Source of the DNA: Plantago ovata
Lineage: Eukaryota > Streptophyta > Magnoliopsida > Lamiales > Plantaginaceae
Direction of reading: 5' to 3'
Length of the DNA: 64,000 nucleotides
Assembly: GCA_028274465.1 (NCBI GenBank)
Contig: CM051458.1
Coordinates: 29,586,692 to 29,650,691 of the forward strand
Shown here piece by piece: positions 22,737 through 33,719 of this stretch. The position numbers and the translations under genes are program-made. Numbering within the stretch: position 1 is the first letter of the stretch; the number at the start of each line of letters is the position of its first letter. The notes beneath the pieces were generated by a model. It was not told the DNA's origin, did no database searches, and saw nothing but the letters and a program-made list of their open reading frames with translations.

Positions 22737-23400
22737 CTAATCATCGGGATGGTAATCCCCATAAAAGTCCCTCCACATGTCAGACATGAGATCATTGGAC
22801 CGCTGTAGAGCCTCCTGTTGCTGCTGGATGAGCTGTTACTGCTCCCACCTTTGTTGCCTATCCTCACGGCAACGCTCCTCGAATGTCTCCCAATTGCGGT
22901 TGCGCTGGGCAATGTGCCCGTCGAGGTCCTGTCGCAGTCCTTGGACAGAAGTGGTCAAGGCTGCAGTACGAGCATCGGCTCTATCGAAACGGTCGTCGAG
23001 GTAGGTCCGGAATTCAGAGAAGTCAAATCCTCTAGACCCATGTGGTGCTCGAGGCGGTGCATGCGGTGCTCTATGGACAAATGGGATATCCGGGATAGGG
23101 GCTTGGCCATCATCAGCCTCCATAGCATCCTCATAATCATTCTCATTATCGGAATCGCTCGGTTGGAAGGGTGCTTCCACATCAGCAGCGGCAGCCGTGG
23201 GGTTCTTCAACTGATACCTAGCTAGCTGCACCTCAATAGACGAGGGTGAAAGGGCAGCGACCTCGCAATCCCCCTCGTCAATGTCCTCGACCCCATGATA
23301 TTTGCAGTAGGCAGTGATGAAGCTCGGAAAGATGAAGGGCTTCTTCTTCTTTTCCCAGTGGCGCTCATACTCTTCATACATGATGTGCCCGATGTCGATC
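22737..23400 (-). pseudogene. A'-left ORF3, C-terminal part
   Basis: The ORF3 reading frame resumes at ~23400 after the C insertion (RIDIGHIMYEEYERHWEKKKKPF). It runs through an acidic Pro-rich stretch into a Gln/Arg-rich helical tail. One in-frame TAA follows WEQ near 22836. The natural end matches A'-right (MWRDFYGD ... stop at 22737). About 46 bp of ORF3 seen in A'-right (35505-35550) are missing at the junction. Confidence 0.8.
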
Positions 23401-23407
23401 CGATGTC

Positions 23408-24806
23408 TTTTTTTTTTATATTTTCTTTTCTCTTTTTTTTTCTCTTTTTCTTCTTTTCTTTTTCTCTTTTTTTTCCTTTTATAAAGGGGCAAGCAGCAGT
23501 ACTAAGTGTCAAAAACACCTCCCCAAACCTATTCGAAAGAATAGGTTTGAGCACAAAGACGAAAAAGAAAGAGGAAAGACTCTTTTACAAAGACACCTCC
23601 CCAAACCTATTCGAAAGAATAGGTTGGGACACAAAACAAAAGAAAAAGAAAAAGGAAACTTTACAACGACTCAAAGACGAAAGACAAGATCAACGAAGCA
23701 ACCCCCTCCCCAAACCTATTCGATAGAATAGGTTTAATACAAGGAATCGCACACCTCACACTACCTCCTTCCTAGGCATTTGGCAATCTCTTATCGAGGT
23801 GAAGAACTTGTCGCCTCTTACGTACATAATTACACGGGTTACAACCATAGACTATAACATGCATCATTTCATAAGGCCATCGTGAACCGCAGCAGAAGAA
23901 ACACCACTCAAGGTGATGTCGAGACTACTAAGCTTAACTAGTGCACATGCGAATGTGACAAACCAAACGAGACAAGCCTCAAACTACTTGCAAAGTGATG
24001 CAACATATGATCAATGGCCATAAACACTTAGTCTACTCAATAAAAAAGTTCAAAAGACTTGGCAATAAACTCCACACACAACAACGTGCAACAACTAATC
24101 TAGGGATGATATGCATGCAAAAATTTGAAAAAACACGACAAATCACATGAACTTGAGTAAAATCAGGCATGTACGAACCACACAAGCATATAGTATTGAA
24201 AATCCAATACCCCCTCCCCAAACCTAAACTTTTGCTCGTCCTCGAGCAAAGAAAAGTTGAAAGAAAAGGAAAAGTTGGACTGAAAGTACACTTCCCTGAG
24301 ATAAAGGTTCGTGTCCAATCTCCTATATATGAGTAGTACCTGAAAGGACTCAAGAAACAAGTGAGAATGGGTGCGCAAAGGTGAGAAGAATGGAAAAACG
24401 AGGAAAATCTGGGTACAGGGTCCAAACGGATCGCTTGGCCAAGCGGAGCGCTTGGGAGGCTCCAGGCGCTCCGCTTGAATTTCCAGGAAGTTTTGCAACT
24501 TCCTGGAATTTGAAGCGGACCGCTTGGCCCTTCCAGGCGCTTCGCTTGGCCCTGTTTCTAGATTTTCGATGTTTTTCCTCTCTTAATCACCTAAGGCACC
24601 AAGACAAAAACTAGACTAAACTAATCACGACAAAAGGCACACAGGCCACAACTACAAAAGCAAATAAAGAGTACAAGAGTCAAAAGTCATAGCATCATAC
24701 AACCAAATCGAAATGAAAAGAGTTTCAACCAACAATAGTAAACGAGCCAAAATAACGATAATATACAAATACTACCGATAAATGTGGCCCCTGTCGGCTG
24801 GTGTCT
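23408..24806 (-). other. C-nested 3' noncoding region
   Basis: No gene. It carries a GC palindrome cluster with CCAAGCG...CGCTTGG-type cores (24425-24550), a purine run resembling a polypurine tract (GGTTTGGGGAGGGGGT on minus, 24205-24222), the shared 3' blocks, and three hairpin-polypurine modules (23528-23545, 23606-23623, 23715-23732). It stops in an A-rich tract (minus sense) where A' ORF3 resumes. Confidence 0.75.
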
Positions 24807-26119
24807 CTAGGAGTAGGGGTCGTAGGGGGTGTTAGGAAAGTCACTCCCACTACCACCGGTCTGATCATGGAAAGGGTACCCCGGAATTCGGCGAGCTAAG
24901 GCATCATAGCGGTTCATCGTCTCCTCCTGGTGGGCTCTCCAACGCCTAGTGTCCTCTGCTCGAGCGGCCTCCCAACGCTGATCTACACGCGCCCCTGGTA
25001 ATCATCCCAACGCAGCTCCTCCATCACACGGAAGTCCTCCCACCTCTTGACTTCGCGCTCCTCAAATCCCCGGAATTGGGTCGACTGAGCCTCCAACATG
25101 GTGGTTTGGAAGCTACCAAACTGATCGACCAAGATCTGGTTGAACCCCGAGAAGTCGAAGCTTCCTTGTCCGGCCGTAGGCGGAGGTGGAGGAGGTGTCA
25201 CATGGCGCGTAACCCTCGGTTGCATGCATTCTCCTTGCTGAGCGCACCAAGTCCCGTACATCTCGTTGTACGTATCAATGTTGATGGACTTCTTCGGCTT
25301 CTTGTCCAACACGAAGTCGGGAACTCCGGCCTCTTTGCACATGGCCGTGATCAAGTTACCAAAGGCGAGCTTCCGGTTGGCATTGCGGCGGCGCTTGAAT
25401 TCCTCGAAGATGACGACGCCAGGAGTGAGAGGCAAATCATGCAAGAGAGCATGGACTAGGACTCCGTAATAGGACTGAACCTCGGAATCATGTGTGCTAG
25501 GGATCAGATTGGCTTGAACGAACTTCAACATCATCCTTGCCTCGAAGGTGAGATCGTTGTGGCGCAAAATCCGGGGTGGCTCATCAGGCAATTCATAATC
25601 GTCCACGGTAATGCCATTCAGTACCTCCATGGGGTAGTGATCAGACTCCCTATCGTAGACATAGAGCTCCGCGGGATCAAATCTCTCGTGGATTGCAGGC
25701 CGGCGGTTTGGATCCCGCGTCAGTGGCCTATCCAATCGCATGATGAAGCTAGTGATGCTCAAAGGAGTGAACTCGACCCGAACACCGCGGACGGGAACCT
25801 CACCGGTCCGTTCATTGTAGTCCGTGAAGGCAATGTAGAAATCCTCCACTACCGCTTGGTCCCAAATTGGCATGACCTCGCCATAGTACTTCCAGCCTCG
25901 CTCAGTAATGAGCTTGTTGAGCTCTCTGGCACCATCCAACTGGCTCTCACCAGCCGTGAAGCGAATGCTCCTCTCCGAAATATACGTGTGCTTGTAGGCA
26001 TCGAAATTCGCTTCGAATTGCCTTGCCCTCCCCGATTAGCGATGCTCGCCGGGTGTGGCCTTTTGTTGGGCACTCGAGGTCCCTTCTCCCCTTGATCTCT
26101 TGGATCTTCTTGATGCCAT
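24807..26119 (-). pseudogene. C-nested ORF3 (env-position plant retroelement protein)
   Basis: An ORF of about 437 codons from ATG 26119. The core (ITERGWKYYGEVMPIWDQ, VEDFYIAF, VPVRGVRVEFTPLSITSFI) resembles the putative plant transposon protein domain that Pfam names Transposase_32, found in the third ORF of Athila-like elements. The C-terminus is Pro-rich, then Trp/Glu/Arg-rich helical. No signal peptide or membrane segment is seen, so an envelope role is doubtful. One in-frame TAA near 26038 and one frameshift near 24985 disable it. It is a distant relative of the A' ORF3. Confidence 0.8.
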
Positions 26120-27311
26120 TGTACCTAGAAAAAATCTTATTAGATAACTTCAAGAGACAATGAGACTTAGACTCTTATACTACTACCAAACAATCTACTT
26201 CTACTCTAAGACAAGTATACGTTCTTCGTTTAAAACAAGTCATAACACAACAAGTCGACTCTTAGACTCCAAAACTCACTCAAGTAATCTCATGGTGAGT
26301 TTGAAGGCTTGCTAAAGTTCATATGAAAAAATCGAGAAGCTTTAACACTTCGTTACGATAAATCCATACGAATCTAAACCAAGCAAACAAACTCTCCAAT
26401 TAAATTACCCAACCAATCCAACACATTCTCATGCAATCACAACATCACCATAATCATAATCATAACTCAAATTCAAGGCTAACAATCATCAAACAATTAC
26501 ATAGCAAAAAATTCGAGCACTAGAGTTCATCATGAATCAAGAGGAGCAAAATTCGAATTTAGACATCACATCTAGTAAGAAACATGCTCAATATTCATTA
26601 TCAAACTCTAATTCACCAATGCAGAACACAATTGAAGCTAATTAAGATGAAATCCCAGATTCAAGAAAGTTAGGGTTCATGAGAGGTACCTTTGATTCCT
26701 TGTTATGGATGCTTCAACCGTGAAATTTGATCGGTTTAGATGATAGAGGGGGTGATGGGCTTTGTAAAATGCACAAGATTGCAAGAATTGGTGGAGAATT
26801 GAGAGAGATTGAGATTTTTGGGGTGCAAAAATCGGCAAAGGAGGAAAAAAACGAAGTGGGGAGGCTTTGAATCTCAAGTGTCCCGCTTAGCTTCCTTAAG
26901 GGAAGCCAAGCGAAGCGCTTGGGCGCCCCAAGCGAAGCGCTTGGCAAGCGGTTCTCTTGGGAACTTCCAAGCGCTCCGCTTGGATTTCCAGTAGGAATTT
27001 TCATTCCTACTGGAAATTCAAGCGGACCACTTGGCCGCGCCAAGCGCTTCGCTTGGATTTCCAGTAAGAATGGGATTCTTACTGGAAATCCAAGCGGACC
27101 GCTTGGGCTTTCCAAGCGGTTCGCTTGGGACCTGAAGCTCCCAAATCCATTTTTTTTTCAACTTTTGCTAAATTTTCACCCCAAAAAACTTGTCTAAACA
27201 ATGAAACAAAATTTTAAACGTGCTTCTAATCTACATGCAATTACCTACAACCCCGGGTTGCCTCCCGAGAAGCGCTTTCGTTTAAAAGTCGTTGGCTCGA
27301 CTCATCTTAGC
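26120..27311 (-). other. C-nested spacer between gag-protease and ORF3
   Basis: No gene. A hairpin sits 44 nt after the protease stop (27253-27267). A dense run of GC near-palindromes follows at 26885-27130 (CCAAGCGCTCCGCTTGG, CCAAGCGGTTCGCTTGG and variants). They create open frames full of GPLGFPVG-like peptides, which I do not regard as protein. 26120-26880 is AT-rich leader to ORF3. An ORF3 promoter here is possible but unproved. Confidence 0.7.
27253..27267 (-). other. Post-protease hairpin, C-nested
   Basis: On the minus strand CGGGAGGCAACCCGG: CGGG pairs with CCCG around AGGCAAC. It lies 44 nt downstream of the gag-protease stop. Confidence 0.7.
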
Positions 27312-29618
27312 TCATGCGTGATCAATTTTGCATCGGGTACTAGACTTCCCCGTCCAAGTGCTCTTCAAAGCACTAAGTTCCTGCATATCTTGACGAACAT
27401 AAAGAGGACCAAAGAATCCTACAAGTTCGTTAGTATCAACATAAGCACATGAATTAACTATGGCTCGCAACGTATGTTGCTTGCCATTTACCTCGAAGCT
27501 ACATGTACGACGGTACATGTCTATCACCATATGTACTTTGTTGATGAAGGCTCTACCCAAAAGAACCACATCCTTGAGCTTTGCGGAGGATGTAGGCATG
27601 ACGATGAAGTTCGTCTTGACCTCTACACCGGCGACTCTTACCACTAGATTTTCGATCACACCCAATGGCTTCTTCATAGACCCATCCGCCAATTGCACCA
27701 TGCACTTCATTGGTCTTAAGCCAGACAAACCCGACTCTTCGTACACGTTCAAAGGTATGACATTCACACCCGCTCCCGTGTCTAGAGTTGCCACTATTCC
27801 ATCCTTCTTACCCAAGCCGATTTCCACATCAAAGCTCTCTTGGATAGGCACTTCCACCATATCCACCAACTCATCCTCAGACGATGAGTTTTCATTCACT
27901 TCCTCAACTATCGCATCAGATTGTGCGACCACTTTCTCTTCCACAACTACCTTAGGAGTCTCAAGCTCCTCACTCAACTTGCAAGTTTCAGTTACCTTGC
28001 AACTTGGCACCTCAACTAGTGCATTGTCTCTCACAACCGTGATCTCCACGGGCAAATCAGTCACCACGGTTATGGCTATAGCCTTCGCCGTGTTTCCGGG
28101 AAACTTCCCTTGCTCTCTACTCGCCCCTCGATCTATAAGCTCTTGTAGCTTCTTATGGAGATTTCTACTACTAGCCTCAAGCTTCTCAAAGCGTTGATTG
28201 TTAGTAGCCTCATTACGATAGTAATGCTCCATGAATTTGTTCGTCTTCATAACCAGATCATTGAGTGAAGAGACAAGAGGTGAAGGAAGCACCCCTCCAC
28301 CTTGTGGTCCCGAACTAGCAACCTGAGGTGGAGGTGTAGGATTAGAAGGCGGTGCTCCTTCATACCAATTGTTCCCATAGCTGAGACGACTTCTATCTTG
28401 ATTAGGCCCATAAGCATTTTGATCCGAGTTATGAAAATAACCACGGTTGCCTTGATTCTGGTACCCACCTCGGGGTCCACGGTTTTGTGGCCTCACATTG
28501 CCATAACCTTGCCCGTAGTTCACATCTCCAACCACTTACTCTCCCTCAGCAGCATATACTTCTTGTCGGACATCGTTCGTGATATATTGCTCTCTAGCAA
28601 ATTCAGAACGGCATAAGTAGGCCGGGTGCCCATAGTTTTTGCACAAACCACAAACCTCCGTAGAAGGAGAAGGAACGCTTTGCCTCAAAGCTTGCTTCAC
28701 TTCATGGGCGAACCCATCGAAGGCATTTTGTTCCACTACTACCTTGGCCTCACCTCTTTGCTCCTTTTGGAGCACACGAGCCCTAACGTTCCGGTTTTGT
28801 GAATTCCGGTACATCATGTCCAGCTTCACTTGGGCTTGAGAAGGAAGCAACTCCCCCATACTACCTCCACAAATACTATCCACTTGAGATTGAATCTAAG
28901 GATGTAAACCATTGTAAAAGAATTGGAGAAGCTGACCTTTATCATACCCGTTATGTGGGCATCGATGATGCAACCCCATGAAACGATCATAGGCCTCGTG
29001 GAAAGGCTCATCGTACCTCTGCTCGAAGGAGCTAATTTGGCTCTTCATAGCCATTGTCTTGGAAGCGGGGTAGTAACGCTCCATGAACTTATCGAAACAT
29101 AGATCCCATGTTGTCAAAGACCCGGCCTCCAAAGTATTGAGCCAAGCCTTTGCACGATCGCCTAGCCCCATAGCAAAGACCTTCATGCGGAGATCATCAT
29201 CTGTAACACCAGCTCCTGGTCGCCCAAGATGGAGAACAAAGTTCTCGAGCTCATTCAAGTACCCTATCACGTCCTCATTAGCCATCCCATAGAATTTGGG
29301 TAGTTGTTGGAACATGTGATTCTTGATCTCCAAGTTCCTGGTGGCATCATTGAGGACAATTGCTGGTCCTCTAGCCCCAACCGTAGGCTTAGTAAGTGTA
29401 CGTATAGGTCTCTCCGCCATTTCACCTTCCAAGTAAACCGATTCAAGAATTGGCTCCAAAAGATAAGAAGAAGACTCTTCCCGAATACCAGAAGCAGAAG
29501 CTCTAGATGCTACTCCTTCAAACTCAAGATTCAAATTCCTCCTTCTCCTTTGAAACAAACGATCGATCTCGTCTACAAAAGGTTCAATAATAGGTCCACC
29601 CGTTCGGGTTCTAGGCAT
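27312..29618 (-). pseudogene. C-nested gag-protease ORF
   Basis: Start at 29618 (MPRTRTGGPIIEPF). The gag core is at residues ~75-230 (LEIKNHMFQQLPKFYGM, GAGVTDDDLRMKVFAMGLG, RYYPASKTMAMKSQI). The zinc knuckle CGLCKNYGHPAYLC (CX2CX4HX4C) lies near 28640. A Gly/Asn-rich segment follows, then the aspartic protease with ATLDTGAGVNVIP and VVLLGRAFI. Two in-frame stops (near 28896 and 28536) are the only lesions. The frame then ends naturally ~60 residues after the protease fold, with no continuation into RT. The other A', C and D copies end at the same relative place, so this is a family trait and not local damage. Confidence 0.88.
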
Positions 29619-29739
29619 GCACTCACTTGAAATACAAAATAGTGAGTATCTCAAGCAAAAAGAAACAAAACAGAAATGAGACAAAGAAGAGATGTTGGCT
29701 GAAAAAACCAAAACAAAAACACCAACCAAAGGATTTAAG

Positions 29740-29757
29740 TCCCCGGCAGCGGCGCCA
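29740..29757 (-). other. C-nested primer binding site
   Basis: On the minus strand TGGCGCCGCTGCCGGGGA starts three bases after the LTR end, the same spacing as in AthA and one base different (GCT for GTT). Confidence 0.8.
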
Positions 29758-29760
29758 AAT

Positions 29761-31165
29761 TGATGACTGTCGTTTTTCACCAATTAAATTTGTTTTAAAA
29801 GCCTAAGAACACTTATCACTACACAAAATAGAGTGCAATGGCAAGTTGTCCCCGAGTGTCGTTCTCTCGGGACCTAACGTGGCTTTGCTTGAGGTTTTTG
29901 CAAGTAATTTCAGTCAACGAGTTCAAATGTTGATAGAATCGTTTCCTTTGAACAATAGCAACGAGAAATCAGATTGATGTAAATCAAGTTTGGAAAATGG
30001 TTGGTGGTAGAAATCAAATACACATGCATGGGTTACGTATATGCTCACAAGTTCAGTGCGTAGAACCTTCGATCAAGTCTGCTAAGCAACTCGTCTAGGA
30101 AAATTTAAGACACACATCATGAAAGATCACTATCAATACTTTAGAGGTGCTTGTCACCAACACCATTTATCTAGCATGCTGCAAATCTCTAACATACAAT
30201 CCTATAGCTTTCATTGACCAAGAGTTTGTCACTATACTCATTCGAATATATTTTATAGGCAACTAAGAATCATATGAAGGGATTTGCAGCAAGATTGAAT
30301 CACAATCTCATGTAAGCATAAACATAACCCATAGCATGCATAATCTACATTCTACCACCAACAAAAAAGATTTAGCTACTCATATTCATCAACATAGACA
30401 TCAATTCATATGAATAATAATCAGAATACATCATATCAAACTACAAGACAAGAGAGTGATACAAGTTACCACCAAAGTTGTCACTAATCGGTGGGAATCA
30501 AAGAAAACCTCTCCGTAGATGATTACAAAGGATGAATCCCAATCAAAACCTTGAATCCCAAGCTAAAATACAAAGTAATCTGAAGATTCTCTGAGTTTTG
30601 GGGCTTAGGAGCTCTCCAAAACCAAGTTACAGTTCAAAAGATATTCAAAAAATGATCAAAGATCAGATCTAAGAAGGAAAATCCGAAACGTAACCGCTGC
30701 CAAGCGGACCGCTTGGAGAAGCCAAGCGGAGCGCTTGGCAAGCGAAGCGCTTCGGGCACTCCAAGCGCTTCGCTTGGCTTCTGTGCCAAAGCTCCTGGAA
30801 ATTGAAGCGGAGCGCTTCACTATTCCAGGCGCTTAGCTTGGCTCCTGGGCAGATTTTTGTCTTCAAACTCAATCTTTTTGCCCTCGCATGGCCCTCGGGT
30901 GCCTTGGACTCATCCTTCTCGATGCTTATTGATACTCAAACACTTACGAACAAGCCACGGAGATTGGGGAACTTCAACGGGGCCATCTTTTCCATAAAAA
31001 AGGCTCGTTTTTAGCTCCAAAAACGCCGTTTCGTACCTAAGTGCCTGAAAATGCAGAAAACACAAAACGTGACACTATTCTACAAAACTAACCAAAAAAC
31101 AAGGCTAGAAGATAGCAAAAGAAGGTAAAAAAGACATGATGAACGCGTCAAAAGTACATTCATCA
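29761..31165 (-). repeat. C-nested 5' LTR
   Basis: 1405 bp. On the minus strand it begins TGATGAATGTAC and ends GACAGTCATCA. It carries a GC palindrome cluster at 30699-30845 with AAGCGCTTCGCTT-type cores. Unlike AthA and A', no clear TATATATA lies just downstream of the cluster. The partner LTR is missing. Confidence 0.85.
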
Positions 31166-31798
31166 CTGTATCCAAGTGTCATTCTTCCTAGGGATCAAGT
31201 TGAAGATGGAAAATTTCATCATTACCTTAGCTTCAATGCTAAGGTCGCTCTGACGGATCTGTGCAGGTTCTCCCCCGATTTCTGGATATCTGTACTCCCT
31301 TTTGCAGATCACGTCCGTAATATGTCTTCCTATCCCCCTAGAGGCCCTCGAATACAGGTAGGCATGGTCGCTCCCTGTGAACTCCTGCTGCCCAAAATGG
31401 ATGAATGAAGAAATGGACTCTGGTGTCCATGGTATTATCAGGCCTCGAACTAGTACCCCATTCTTCTCCTCGAGATCGGTGACTCCAGTGTAGAACTCTT
31501 GGAGGAGGCTCACGTCGTACCCCTTGAACCTGTTGGAACTATACCAAACCCAATTCCTTCTTGATGCCAATCGGGATAGCGTCCTATACCACGCCGTTCC
31601 AGCTACTGCCTCCGAGATATCAATCCTCCTGTCTGGAATGATCGATCTTCCCCCTTCGGCCATCTCCGCTTCGAGCCTTTGTCGGACATCTATCGCAGCT
31701 AAAGACATCTCATACATGTGGTGAGAAGGTTGGGAGCTTGATGCTACTCCCTTCCCCTTTTTGCTCGAGCCAGCTCTCCTCGATCCTCTTGGGGCCAT
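31166..31798 (-). pseudogene. A'-left ORF3, N-terminal part
   Basis: Starts MAPRGSRRAGSSKKGKG at 31798, a basic low-complexity N-terminus. It continues with the Transposase_32-like core (RLASRRNWVWYSSNRFKGYD, LLQEFYTGV, VLVRGLIIPWTPESISSFI). The frame is open to the insertion point at 31166 (IPRKNDTWIQ). A'-right encodes the same protein at 34874-36171. No transmembrane segment is seen. Confidence 0.82.
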
Positions 31799-32558
31799 GA
31801 TTCCTACAAACAGCAATTAGTATCTTGTATGACGCAAAACAGACTTATGCATATGTAAATGTAAGAGCGAACAAACGAGCAATATCGACAACAATCCAAC
31901 TCCCCAAAAACCAATGTCTAGTCTAGCTACTTCATCACGCAATATATCAATGTAACTACTACAATGTAACTACTACAATAACAAATCCGAAGATTGAATG
32001 AACTAGGAAGAAATTTGTTCGGATGGAAAGATAGAGCACGTAACGGGCTTCGATTGAAGCTAAAGAACACACAATTTGATGGAAATATGAAGAAGTTATG
32101 AAGGATTGAAGATATTTTGAAAATGGGGGAATTTTTGGAGTTTAGAAGAAGAAGATGAAGTGAAATGAGGAGGGGGAGAACCCCGATTTATTCTTCTGCA
32201 GGTCGTGGGGCGAATCGCCCGGTGCGGGGCGAATCGCCCCGCGCGTCCAGAGCGTGCGCGCGCTCTGGACTCGTAGGGCGATTCGCCCCCCACCTCCTGA
32301 GGTGGGGAGACGAACTTTTTGTAAAAAATTGTGGTTTTTAGTCCCCGAAAACCATTTTTCTCACAAAATCACTCGAAAAATCTCACTCATACATAACATA
32401 AGCACATACGACACAGAGACGAACAAATTCACATATGAAAAGCAAATTGTTCAAGTATGAATGCATGCAATAAAGCGGTAAAGAAAGCGATAAAAACCCC
32501 GGGTTGCCTCCCGGATAGCGCCATTGTTTAAAGTCTTTGACTCGACTCCTGTCTTAGC
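31799..32558 (-). other. A'-left spacer between protease and ORF3
   Basis: No gene. A GC palindrome cluster is at 32195-32305 (GGGGCGAATCGCCCC, GGGCGATTCGCCC). AT-rich leader sequence follows before ORF3. The post-protease hairpin is at 32499-32514. Confidence 0.7.
32499..32514 (-). other. Post-protease hairpin, A'-left
   Basis: On minus CCGGGAGGCAACCCGG, a perfect 5 bp stem, followed by GGGTTTTTATCGC. It lies 44 nt after the protease stop at 32559. Confidence 0.75.
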
Positions 32559-33155
32559 CTAGCTCTTCTTTTTGAGAGTACTAGACTTCCCCTTCATGGA
32601 TCTCCTCCTCATGCCTCGAACCTGTGAATAAGAATGAACATAGACATTAAGACCACTGTAGTCAACAATGTGAGAAGTATCAGGAGGATCAGGTGGATCA
32701 GATATGGCTCGCAACACATGTCGCTTGCCATCCACTTCTATAGTGCAAGTCCTTTGGTAGATATCCATCACGGAGTGTAGCTTCGTCAAGAACGTTCGCC
32801 CCAAGAGAATGACATCGTCCGTCCCGGGTGTAGACGTCGGCATAACTACAAAATTGGTGTATACAGAAGCTTCACCAATCTTGACCAATACATTCTTCAC
32901 AACGCCTTCGGGTCTCACAAAGGATCCATCCGCCAGTTGCACAATAGCCTTATGCACAGATAGTTTTCCAAGGCTACTCTTCTCGAACACATTCAAAGGG
33001 AGCACATTAGAGTAGGATCCCGTGTCTAGTGTGGCACGTACATCTTCAAGTTCCCCAATCCCGACCTTAACATCGAAACTTTGAGGGAGTGGCTCGGGAT
33101 CCTCTTGCTCCTCTTCACTCTCGTCAGCACCAAGGTCCTTCTCTTCTTCCTTAGC
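32559..33155 (-). pseudogene. A'-left protease end of gag-PR
   Basis: An open frame from the break at ~33155: acidic linker, then protease with ATLDTGSYSNVLPLNVF (active-site DTG), ADGSFVRPEGVVKNVL, VILLGRTF and DIYQRTCTIEVDGKRHVLRA, ending in a basic tail (MRRRSMKGKSS). Gag is missing because the copy is cut at the inverted junction. The stop at 32559 is in the same place as in the other A', C and D copies. Confidence 0.85.
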
Positions 33156-33163
33156 CTAATGTG
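33114..33163. other. Centre of the A'/A' inverted repeat
   Basis: 33056-33113 on plus (CCAATCCCGACCTTAACATC ...) is the near reverse complement of 33164-33233. Between them lie ~50 bp: about 40 bp of further protease-linker sequence from the left copy and a few bases of no recognised origin. Both copies are therefore cut within about 40 bp of the same position in their gene. Confidence 0.85.
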
Positions 33164-33719
33164 GAGTGAAGAGAAGCAAGAGGATCCCGAGCCACTCCCT
33201 TAAAGTTTCGATGTTAAGGTCGGGATTGGTGAACTTGAAGATGTCCGTGCCACACTAGACACGGGATTCTACTCTAATGTGCTCCCAATGAATGTGTTCG
33301 AGAAGAGTAGCCTTGGAACTGAGCATAAGGCTATTGTGCAATTGGCGGATGGATCCTTTGTGAGACCCGAAGGCGTTGTGAAGAATGTACTGGTCAAGAT
33401 TGGTGAAGCTTCTGTATACACCAATTTTGTAGTTATGCCGGCGTCTACACCTGGGATGGGGGATGTCGTTCTCTTGGGGCGAACATTCTTGACCAAGCTA
33501 CGCTCCATAATAGACATCTACCGAAGGACTTGCACCATTGAGGTGGATGACAAGCGACACGTGTTGCGAGCCATATCTGACCCACCTGATCACTTAAATG
33601 CTTCTCACACTGTTAACTACTGTGGTCTTGCTGTCTATGTTCATTCTTATTCACAAGTTCGTGGCATGAGGAGAAGATCCATGAAGGGGAAGTCTAGTAA
33701 CCTCAAGAAGAAGAGCTAG
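33164..33719 (+). pseudogene. A'-right protease end of gag-PR
   Basis: Protease with LDTGFYSNVLPMNVF, VVLLGRTFLTKL and a basic C-terminal tail ending KKKS at 33719. An in-frame TAA stands where A'-left has CAA (near 33200), and a short deletion removes a few residues after SSLG. About 85-90% identical to A'-left by eye, so the two copies are not a recent duplication. Confidence 0.83.

Larger units (their letters stand above)
23408..31165 (-). mobile_element. C-nested: gag-protease-ORF3 gypsy element without RT or integrase
   Basis: Read on the minus strand: 5' LTR (31165-29761), primer binding site, gag-protease (29618-27312), GC-palindrome spacer, ORF3 (26119-24807), then 3' noncoding sequence ending in an A-rich tract at ~23408. 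The 3' LTR is missing and so is ~46 bp of the host ORF3, so the 3' end was removed by a deletion or imprecise event. The whole span from LTR to ORF3 is visible and holds no RT, RNase H or integrase. The homologous plus-strand fragment is at 38962-42257. Confidence 0.85.
19907..33155 (-). mobile_element. A'-left: non-autonomous gypsy copy, interrupted and 5'-truncated
   Basis: Read on the minus strand it contains the protease end of gag-PR (33155-32559), a spacer, ORF3 (31798-31166 continuing at 23400-22737), a 3' noncoding region and the 3' LTR (21205-19907). A different element (23408-31165) sits inside ORF3. The 5' LTR and gag are absent. There is no RT, RNase H or integrase between protease and LTR. 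Its LTR and 3' noncoding region are close relatives of AthA's. It faces an equivalent plus-strand copy at 33164-38961. Confidence 0.85.

Noticed and set aside
23525-23735. CRISPR-like spacing of identical 18 bp palindromes
   Set aside because: Only two or three units, an AT-rich eukaryotic context and uneven spacing. The units are retroelement 3' region modules followed by polypurine copies.
24983-25939. ORF3 as a retroviral-type envelope
   Set aside because: The position fits, but no signal peptide, transmembrane segment or fusion-like stretch is visible. The core resembles the plant Transposase_32-type domain, so the name ORF3 is used.
25076-26095. Plus-strand open frames opposite C-nested ORF3
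   Set aside because: They are antisense shadows of a GC-richer coding region and show no domain.
26714-27197. Open frames rich in SGPLGFPVG peptides on both strands
   Set aside because: They come from the CCAAGCG..CGCTTGG palindromes, which read open in several frames. Neither strand continues into a domain.
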